The notes under the pieces were generated by a model. The model made no database searches and was not told the origin of the DNA. It saw only the letters and a list, made by a program, of their open reading frames with translations. A stretch of 64,000 nucleotides of DNA, from assembly GCF_030817835.1 (NCBI RefSeq), contig NZ_JAUSZR010000001.1:620001-684000 (forward strand), in the 5' to 3' direction. The stretch's first letter is position 1. Each line of letters begins with the position of its first letter. Of the stretch, positions 58,345 through 64,000 are shown one piece after another. The DNA comes from Pseudarthrobacter sp. W1I19 (GTDB lineage Bacteria > Actinomycetota > Actinomycetes > Actinomycetales > Micrococcaceae). The translations under genes were made by a program, and so were the position numbers.

Positions 58345-58692
58345 ATGAGGGTGTGTTTCCGGTCGTCGGTCCAGCTGGCGCTGATGGACGAGTACCGCCG
58401 GCGGCACGCAGCCGTGTGGCCGGAAATGCTCCGCGCCCTGAAGGATGCCGGCTGGAACAACTACTCGCTCTTCCTTGCAGAGGACGGGCTCCTGATCGGC
58501 TACCTCGAGTGCGACGACTTTGATGCCGCCCGGGCCAGGATGGCCCTGGCCGATGTGAACGCCCGCTGGCAGGCGGAAATGGCCACACTCTTCGAGAACA
58601 CGGACCAGGCACCCGATGAGGGGTTCCAGGTCCTGGAGGAAGTGTTCAACCTCGACAGCCAACTGGCGGCGGCAGAAGCAACCGCCGGCTGA
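58345..58692 (+). CDS. rhaM: L-rhamnose mutarotase
   Basis: A 115-residue RhaM/DUF718 protein, which converts alpha- and beta-L-rhamnose. EYRRRHAAVWPEML (16-29) holds the conserved His21, followed by GWNNYSLFL and the C-terminal EVFNLD. The ATG at 58345 has AGGAGAG at 58332-58338; the in-frame ATG 58324 has no such site. First gene of the rhamnose operon. Confidence 0.9.
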   Translation: MRVCFRSSVQLALMDEYRRRHAAVWPEMLRALKDAGWNNYSLFLAEDGLLIGYLECDDFDAARARMALADVNARWQAEMATLFENTDQAPDEGFQVLEEVFNLDSQLAAAEATAG

Positions 58693-58771
58693 GGCAACCT
58701 GCCGCTCCAGCAGCGGGCCGGGAGCATTGCCGCACGGCCAGCCATGCTGCACCACACCAAGGCTCTGAACA

Positions 58772-58797
58772 AGACCACACACCAAGACCACACACCA
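58772..58797 (+). repeat. 13-bp tandem duplication
   Basis: AAGACCACACACC occurs twice in direct succession in the 128-bp leader before rhaI, with a partial third. Otherwise the gap holds only the ribosome site GGAAAG at 58804. Confidence 0.8.
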
Positions 58798-58820
58798 AGA
58801 CACCGGAAAGAACCACCATA

Positions 58821-59987
58821 ATGAATGACGTAGCAACGGCGCTGGGCAGGCTCGGGGAGCTTGCCATCGAGGTCCCCTCGTGGGCCTATGGAAATTCAGG
58901 CACCCGGTTCAAGGTGTTCGGCACCCCCGGTACGCCGCGGACCGTGCAGGAGAAGCTGGCGGATGCCGCCAAGGTCCATGAACTGACCGGTCTGGCACCC
59001 ACCGTTGCGCTCCACATCCCGTGGGACAAAGTGGATGACTACGCCGCCCTGAAGGAGTACGCGGCCGGCCTGGGAGTGGGCCTGGGCACCGTCAACTCCA
59101 ACACGTTCCAGGACGATGAGTACAAGTTCGGTTCGCTGACCTCGTCCAACGAGGCGGTGCGCCGCCGCGCCATCGACCACCATCTGGACTGCATCGAGAT
59201 CATGCACGCCACGGGCTCGAAGGACCTGAAGATCTGGCTGGCGGACGGCACCAACTACCCGGGCCAGGACGATATCCGCGGCCGCCAGGACCGCCTGGCC
59301 GAATCCCTCCAGGAAATCTACGCTGCCTTGGGTGATGAGCAGCGCCTGGTGCTGGAGTACAAGTTCTTCGAGCCGGCTTTCTACCACACCGATGTTCCTG
59401 ACTGGGGCACGTCCTATGCGCAGACCCTCGCGCTGGGCGAGAAGGCGTTCGTCTGCCTGGACACCGGCCACCACGCCCCCGGCACCAACATCGAGTTCAT
59501 CGTGATGCAGCTGCTGCGCCTAGGCAAGCTTGGTTCGTTCGACTTCAACTCGCGCTTCTATGCCGACGACGACCTCATCGTGGGTGCCGCTGATCCGTTC
59601 CAGCTCTTCCGCATTATGCACGAGGTGATCCGCGGCGGTGGCTTCGGCAAGGATTCGGGCGTTGCCCTGATGCTGGACCAGTGCCACAACCTGGAAGAGA
59701 AGATTCCGGGCCAAATCCGCTCGGTCCTGAACGTCCAGGAAATGACCGCCCGGGCCCTGCTGGTGGACACCGCAGCCTTGGCCGAAGCGCAGCGCGCCGG
59801 TGACGTGCTCGCAGCCAACGGCATCTTCAACGATGCCTTCTACACCGACGTCCGGCCTGTCTTGGCCGAGTGGCGTGAATCCCGCGGGCTGCCCGCGGAC
59901 CCGCTGGCTGCATTCAAGGCCAGCGGCTACCAGAAGAAGATCAACGAGGACCGCGTAGGCGGCCAGCAAGCCGGATGGGGCGCTTAA
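58821..59987 (+). CDS. rhaI: L-rhamnose isomerase (RhaI type)
   Basis: A 388-residue xylose-isomerase-fold enzyme that converts L-rhamnose to L-rhamnulose. LEYKFFEPAFYHTDV and LDTGHHAPGTNIE carry the Glu and His/Asp residues expected at the metal site. It is of the Pseudomonas stutzeri RhaI/actinobacterial type, not the E. coli RhaA type. ATG at 58821 with GGAAAG upstream. It is followed closely by the aldolase/dehydrogenase gene. Confidence 0.88.
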   Translation: MNDVATALGRLGELAIEVPSWAYGNSGTRFKVFGTPGTPRTVQEKLADAAKVHELTGLAPTVALHIPWDKVDDYAALKEYAAGLGVGLGTVNSNTFQDDEYKFGSLTSSNEAVRRRAIDHHLDCIEIMHATGSKDLKIWLADGTNYPGQDDIRGRQDRLAESLQEIYAALGDEQRLVLEYKFFEPAFYHTDVPDWGTSYAQTLALGEKAFVCLDTGHHAPGTNIEFIVMQLLRLGKLGSFDFNSRFYADDDLIVGAADPFQLFRIMHEVIRGGGFGKDSGVALMLDQCHNLEEKIPGQIRSVLNVQEMTARALLVDTAALAEAQRAGDVLAANGIFNDAFYTDVRPVLAEWRESRGLPADPLAAFKASGYQKKINEDRVGGQQAGWGA

Positions 59988-59998
59988 AGGGCATGAAC

Positions 59999-62041
59999 AT
60001 GCAGAACACAGCCAAGACTGTTGAAGACCTGATTTCCCGTTCCAACCGCCTCGGTGCGGACAAGCGGAACACCAACTTTGCCGGCGGCAACACCTCTGCC
60101 AAGGGCACCGAAAAGGACCCGGTGACGGGCGAGGACGTCCAGCTGCTGTGGGTCAAGGGCTCCGGCGGGGACCTCGGCACACTGAAGGCCGAAAACCTTG
60201 CGGTGCTGCGCCTGGACCGTTTGAACGCGCTGAAAAACGTCTACCCCGGCGTAGAGCGGGAAGACGAGATGGTGGCCGCCTTCGATTACTGCCTGCACGG
60301 CAAGGGTGGCGCGGCTCCCTCGATCGACACCGCCATGCACGGCCTGGTGGACGCCGCACATGTGGACCACCTGCACCCGGACTCCGGCATCGCCATCGCC
60401 ACCGCCGTGGACGGCGAGGCGCTGACCACCAAGATCTTCGGCAACAAGGTGGTCTGGGTGCCCTGGCGCCGGCCCGGGTTCCAGCTGGGCATGGATATCG
60501 CCGCGATCAAGGAAGCCAACCCGCAGGCGATCGGCACCATCCTGGGCGGCCACGGCATCACCGCGTGGGGCCCCACCAGCGAAGAAGCGGAAGCTAACTC
60601 GCTGTGGATCATTGAGCAGGCCGAGAAGTACATCAAGGACAACGGCAAGGCCGAGCCTTTCGGGCCCAAGCTGCCCGGTTACGATGCGCTGCCGGAGGCA
60701 GAGCGCCGCGCCAAGGCCGCAGCGCTAGCACCCGTGATCCGCGGCCTGGCCTCAACGGACAAGCCGCAGCTGGGGCACTTCAGCGATGACGCCGTCGTCC
60801 TGGACTTCCTCGAAGCCGCCGAGCACCCGCGCCTCGGCGCCCTGGGCACCTCCTGCCCGGACCACTTCCTGCGCACCAAGGTCAAGCCGCTGATCCTGGA
60901 CCTGCCCGCCGACGCCTCGGTCGAGGACTCGATCGCGCGGCTGCACGAGCTGCACGCCGACTACCGGGAGGACTACCAGGCCTACTACAGCCGCCACGCG
61001 GACGCTGACAGCCCGGCGCTACGCGGTGCGGACCCGGCCATCGTGCTGGTTCCCGGCGTGGGCATGTTCTCCTTCGGCGCCAACAAGCAGACCGCCCGCG
61101 TTGCCGGCGAGTTCTACATCAACGCCATCAACGTGATGCGTGGTGCCGAAGCGATCTCCACCTATGCCCCGATCGAGGAATCCGAGAAGTTCCGGATCGA
61201 GTACTGGGCACTGGAGGAAGCCAAGCTGGCACGGATGCCCAAGCCCAAGTCCCACGCCACCCGCATCGCGCTGGTGACCGGCGCTGCGTCGGGCATCGGC
61301 AAGGCCATCGCCACCCGCCTCGCCGCGGAAGGCGCCTGCGTTGTCATCGCCGACCTGAACCTGGAGAACGCCGAAATGGTGGCCGAAGAGCTCGGTGGCC
61401 CGGACGTTGCCATCGGCGTCCAGGCCGACGTCACGGACGAGGCCCAGGTCGCAGCCGCGATCGACGCCGCCGTCCTGGCATTCGGCGGCGTGGACCTGGT
61501 GGTCAACAACGCCGGCCTGTCCATCTCCAAGCCGCTGCTGGAAACCACAGAGAAGGACTGGGACCTGCAGCACAACGTCATGGCCAAGGGCTCGTTCCTG
61601 GTGGCCAAGGCGGCAGCGAAGGTGATGATCGCGCAGGGCCTGGGCGGAGACATCATCTACATCTCCTCCAAGAACTCCGTGTTCGCCGGCCCCAACAACA
61701 TCGCCTACTCCGCCACCAAGGCAGACCAGGCCCACCAGGTGCGCCTGCTTGCCGCCGAACTGGGCGAGTACGGCATCCGCGTCAACGGCATCAATCCCGA
61801 CGGCGTGGTCCGCGGCTCCGGTATCTTCGCCGGGGGCTGGGGCGCCAAGCGCGCCGCCGTCTACGGCGTGGACGAGGAAAAACTGGGCGAGTACTACGCC
61901 CAGCGCACCCTGCTCAAGCGCGAAGTCCTGCCAGAGCACGTGGCCAACGCCGCCGCCGTCCTCACCAGCAACGAACTGTCCCACACCACCGGCCTGCACA
62001 TTCCCGTGGACGCCGGAGTGGCCGCAGCCTTCCTGCGATGA
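59999..62041 (+). CDS. rhaEW: Bifunctional L-rhamnulose-1-phosphate aldolase/lactaldehyde dehydrogenase
   Basis: A 680-residue two-domain enzyme. The N-terminal part (about 1-410) is a class II aldolase (NTNFAGGNTSAKG, HVDHLHPDSGIAIA with zinc histidines, GGHGITAWG). The C-terminal part is an SDR: TGAASGIG (427-434), NNAGLS, and Tyr570/Lys574 in YSATK. It splits L-rhamnulose-1-phosphate to DHAP and L-lactaldehyde and processes the lactaldehyde. The start at 59999 lies 8 nt after AAAGG; ATGs at 59975 and 59993 are alternatives. Confidence 0.9.
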   Translation: MQNTAKTVEDLISRSNRLGADKRNTNFAGGNTSAKGTEKDPVTGEDVQLLWVKGSGGDLGTLKAENLAVLRLDRLNALKNVYPGVEREDEMVAAFDYCLHGKGGAAPSIDTAMHGLVDAAHVDHLHPDSGIAIATAVDGEALTTKIFGNKVVWVPWRRPGFQLGMDIAAIKEANPQAIGTILGGHGITAWGPTSEEAEANSLWIIEQAEKYIKDNGKAEPFGPKLPGYDALPEAERRAKAAALAPVIRGLASTDKPQLGHFSDDAVVLDFLEAAEHPRLGALGTSCPDHFLRTKVKPLILDLPADASVEDSIARLHELHADYREDYQAYYSRHADADSPALRGADPAIVLVPGVGMFSFGANKQTARVAGEFYINAINVMRGAEAISTYAPIEESEKFRIEYWALEEAKLARMPKPKSHATRIALVTGAASGIGKAIATRLAAEGACVVIADLNLENAEMVAEELGGPDVAIGVQADVTDEAQVAAAIDAAVLAFGGVDLVVNNAGLSISKPLLETTEKDWDLQHNVMAKGSFLVAKAAAKVMIAQGLGGDIIYISSKNSVFAGPNNIAYSATKADQAHQVRLLAAELGEYGIRVNGINPDGVVRGSGIFAGGWGAKRAAVYGVDEEKLGEYYAQRTLLKREVLPEHVANAAAVLTSNELSHTTGLHIPVDAGVAAAFLR

Positions 62042-63588
62042 GCACCGCACGCACCAACGAAACTGCCCCGGCCCAGGCCGGGGCAGTTTCCGCGGCGGCC
62101 CCCGCAAAGGCTGTTTCCGGCAGCGTCTTCGCCGCTGTCGATATCGGCGCCTCCTCCGGCCGGGTCATCCTGGGCCGGGTTGTCGAAAGCAGGGTCGCCG
62201 AAAGCAGCGGTGGCGAAGCCGGCGTGCAGCTCGAAGTGGTCCACCGCTTCCCCAACGGCGTGGTGGAGATCGACGGCGGCCTCCGCTGGAACTTCCATGC
62301 CCTCTTCGCCGAGGTGCTCAAGGGGCTCTCAGCGGCGGCGACAGTCGCTGCCGTCCAGGGCGAACGCGTGGCCAGCATCGGCATCGACACCTGGGCGGTG
62401 GACTACGGGCTGGTCAACAAGGCCGGAGAGCTCACGGCCCAGCCGTTCAGCTACCGGGACGGCCGCAGCCGGGTCGCCGTCGAGCCCGTGCACCGGAAAC
62501 TGGACCACGCGCGGCTCTACGCCACCACCGGGCTGCAGTTCCTGCAGTTCAACACCATCTACCAGCTGGCCACGGAGCAGGACCTGGACGGCGTGCAGGC
62601 GCTCCTGATCCCGGACCTGATTGCGTTCCTCCTCACCGGGCAGCGCCGGACGGAAGCCACCAACGCCTCCACCACCGGACTGTTCGACGCCGTGGCGGGG
62701 GAGTGGGCCACCGAGTTCCTCACCGCCCTGGGCCTGCGGAAGGACCTGTTCCCGCCGCTGGTCCAGCCGGGCGAAACCGTGGGCACGCTCCTGCCGGAGA
62801 TCGCCGTCCAGGTGGGGCTCCCGCAGGACACGAAGGTGGTGGCGGTCGGCTCGCACGACACCGCCTCCGCCATCGCCGCCGTCCCCGCGAAAGCGGACGA
62901 CGGAGGGGAGCACTTTGCCTACATTTCCTCCGGCACCTGGTCCCTGGTGGGGCTGGAACTGAAGCATCCGGTGCTCACCGAAACCAGCCGCGAAGCGAAC
63001 TTCACCAACGAACGCGGCGTGGACGGGACCATCCGCTACCTGCGCAACATGGGCGGGCTCTGGCTCCTCAGCGAATGCCAGCGGACCTGGGCAGCCGAAG
63101 GATTCAGCCTCGAACTTCCGGCCCTGCTGGACGCGGCGGCCGATCTGCCGCCCGGCGGCCCGCAGGTCAACGCGGACGATCCCCACTTCATCGCACCGGA
63201 CAACATGCCGGACCGCCTCCGGGCAGCCGTCCGCCGGACCGGTGAAGTCCTGCCCAACGATCCGGCAGCCATCACCCGCTGCATCATGGACAGCCTCGCG
63301 GCCGGCTACGCACGCACCATCCGCGACGCCGAACGGCTCGCCGACAGGTCAGTGAACGTGGTTCACGTGGTGGGCGGCGGTTCCCAAAACCGCCTGCTCT
63401 GCCAGCTCACCGCCGACGCCACGGGCAAAAAGGTGATTGCAGGACCCGTGGAAGCGACGGCGCTGGGGAACGTCCTGGTGCAGGCGCGAGCGGCAGGGAC
63501 TGTGGACGGGGGCCTCGGGGAGCTTCGTGCCCTGGTGGCGGCCAGCAGCCCGCTGCAGGTTTTTGTCCCGGAACTCTCGCGGCTGTAA
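62038..63588 (+). CDS. rhaB: Rhamnulokinase (FGGY family)
   Basis: A 516-residue FGGY sugar kinase that phosphorylates L-rhamnulose. VDIGASSGRVILG is the N-terminal phosphate motif, DTWAVDYGL the RhaB-typical substrate region and VVGGGSQNRLLCQL the C-terminal motif. The first 30 residues are an Ala/Thr/Pro-rich extension before the fold. ATGA overlap with the aldolase/dehydrogenase gene. Confidence 0.92.
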   Translation: MSTARTNETAPAQAGAVSAAAPAKAVSGSVFAAVDIGASSGRVILGRVVESRVAESSGGEAGVQLEVVHRFPNGVVEIDGGLRWNFHALFAEVLKGLSAAATVAAVQGERVASIGIDTWAVDYGLVNKAGELTAQPFSYRDGRSRVAVEPVHRKLDHARLYATTGLQFLQFNTIYQLATEQDLDGVQALLIPDLIAFLLTGQRRTEATNASTTGLFDAVAGEWATEFLTALGLRKDLFPPLVQPGETVGTLLPEIAVQVGLPQDTKVVAVGSHDTASAIAAVPAKADDGGEHFAYISSGTWSLVGLELKHPVLTETSREANFTNERGVDGTIRYLRNMGGLWLLSECQRTWAAEGFSLELPALLDAAADLPPGGPQVNADDPHFIAPDNMPDRLRAAVRRTGEVLPNDPAAITRCIMDSLAAGYARTIRDAERLADRSVNVVHVVGGGSQNRLLCQLTADATGKKVIAGPVEATALGNVLVQARAAGTVDGGLGELRALVAASSPLQVFVPELSRL

Positions 63589-63742
63589 GTGTTGTTCAGT
63601 GCGTGGCCAGCCCTGTCCCTGTCCACCGGACGGCCCTAGGATCTGGATCCATGTCCGCTGAGCACGTCCTAGGCTGACGGAATCCTCATCAGGCAGCTGC
63701 TGTTTCTCCGCAAGATTTTGGGGTAAGTTCCTTCTGCAGCCG

Positions 63743-63756
63743 AGAAAACGGTTTCT
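63743..63756 (+). promoter_or_regulatory. Candidate LacI operator before the symporter
   Basis: AGAAAACGGTTTCT differs by one base from the sites at 25975 and 26051. It lies 25 bp ahead of the symporter ATG. The rest of 63589-63780 shows only a CCTAGG direct repeat (63636, 63669). Confidence 0.68.
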
Positions 63757-63780
63757 GTGAGCTGCGGAACCAAGGAACCA

Positions 63781-64000
63781 ATGAAGAAACTCAGCAGGCT
63801 CAGCGTTTTCGGCTACGGCGCCGGCGACGCCGCCAACAGCATGATCATCAGTACCGGGAACATGTTCCTGCTCGTCTACTACACCGACGTCGCGGGGATC
63901 GGGGCAGCAGCTGCGGGAACCCTGCTGCTGGTGGCGCGGATCTTCAACGCCTTCACGGACATAGCGGCGGGCCGGATCGTGGACCGCGTGCACAGCCGGC
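63781..64000 (+). CDS. GPH-family sugar:cation symporter (partial, cut by window end)
   Basis: The first 73 residues of a membrane transporter: MKKLSRLSVFGYGAGDAANS, the helix FLLVYYTDVAGIG and then ARIFNAFTDIAAGRIVDR, which matches the F-D-A-x-x-D-x-x-x-G-x-x-x-D-R loop of glycoside-pentoside-hexuronide symporters (MelB/GusB type). AAGGA lies at 63770-63774. It follows rhaB and carries an operator, so rhamnose or a hexuronide/rhamnoside is a likely substrate. The rest is outside the window. Confidence 0.82.
   Translation, partial: MKKLSRLSVFGYGAGDAANSMIISTGNMFLLVYYTDVAGIGAAAAGTLLLVARIFNAFTDIAAGRIVDRVHSR

Noticed and set aside
1..64000. tRNA, rRNA, CRISPR, prophage or transposase genes
   Set aside because: No cloverleaf-like, rRNA-like or regularly spaced repeat arrays were recognised, and no transposase or integrase motif was found; a dedicated search was not possible.

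Overview
The window comes from a high-GC Gram-positive chromosome. GTG and ATG starts, ATGA gene overlaps, the actinobacterial Ssd/TadA/DUF4244 pilus island, Ppx-proC synteny and multi-domain DUF222-HNH proteins all point to an Arthrobacter/Pseudarthrobacter-like member of the Micrococcaceae. This is inferred from gene content and codon usage; no rRNA marker is present.

1-5.3 kb holds a tight Flp/Tad pilus operon on the + strand: an Ssd/CpaE-like ATPase, TadA, TadB-like, TadC-like, a DUF4244 pilin-like protein, TadE and a TadE/G-like protein. 5.5-24.6 kb is housekeeping and core-accessory sequence: an MrfA-like DUF1998 helicase, a GNAT protein, the rhodanese TrhO, two tandem paralogous lipoproteins, a large methyltransferase, topA, an SseB-like protein, a Ppx/GppA phosphatase, proC, a KtrAB-type potassium system, an AcuC-like deacetylase, an ArsR regulator, and the divergent lldD/lldR pair with two visible operators. 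Two copies of a two-module extragenic repeat flank the SseB-ppx-proC segment, inverted and with the module order swapped.

24.7-42.2 kb is a LacI-controlled catabolic island. A rightward operon (Gfo/Idh/MocA oxidoreductase, SDR, KdgD, enolase-superfamily dehydratase, aldehyde dehydrogenase) fits the oxidative uronate route that ends in alpha-ketoglutarate. It converges on a leftward operon (ABC binding lipoprotein, alpha/beta-hydrolase esterase, Gfo/Idh-DUF6807 fusion, M24-fold protein with degraded metal ligands). A pair of CUT1 permeases and a second binding protein complete the uptake system. No ATPase subunit is encoded.

42.6-64 kb continues the carbohydrate theme: a large DUF222/HNH protein, a GH42 beta-galactosidase divergent from a third binding protein with two permeases and a YesL/DUF624-like protein, an MFS transporter, an unfused paralogue of the Gfo/Idh half, several small cell-envelope and hypothetical genes, a second LacI regulator, and an L-rhamnose operon (rhaM, rhaI, bifunctional aldolase/dehydrogenase, rhaB) that leads into a GPH-type symporter cut by the window end.

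Two operator families link these islands. One, close to AGAAAACGCTTTCT, recurs from 25.9 to 63.7 kb; the other, close to TGAAACGATTCA, occurs at the rhamnose promoter and near 47.4 and 54.1 kb. Together the genes look like a coordinated system for importing and breaking down rhamnose- and uronate-containing plant oligosaccharides. It may include an oxidative, non-hydrolytic glycoside-processing branch built from the Gfo/Idh-DUF6807 fusion and the M24-like protein. That last function is a hypothesis.
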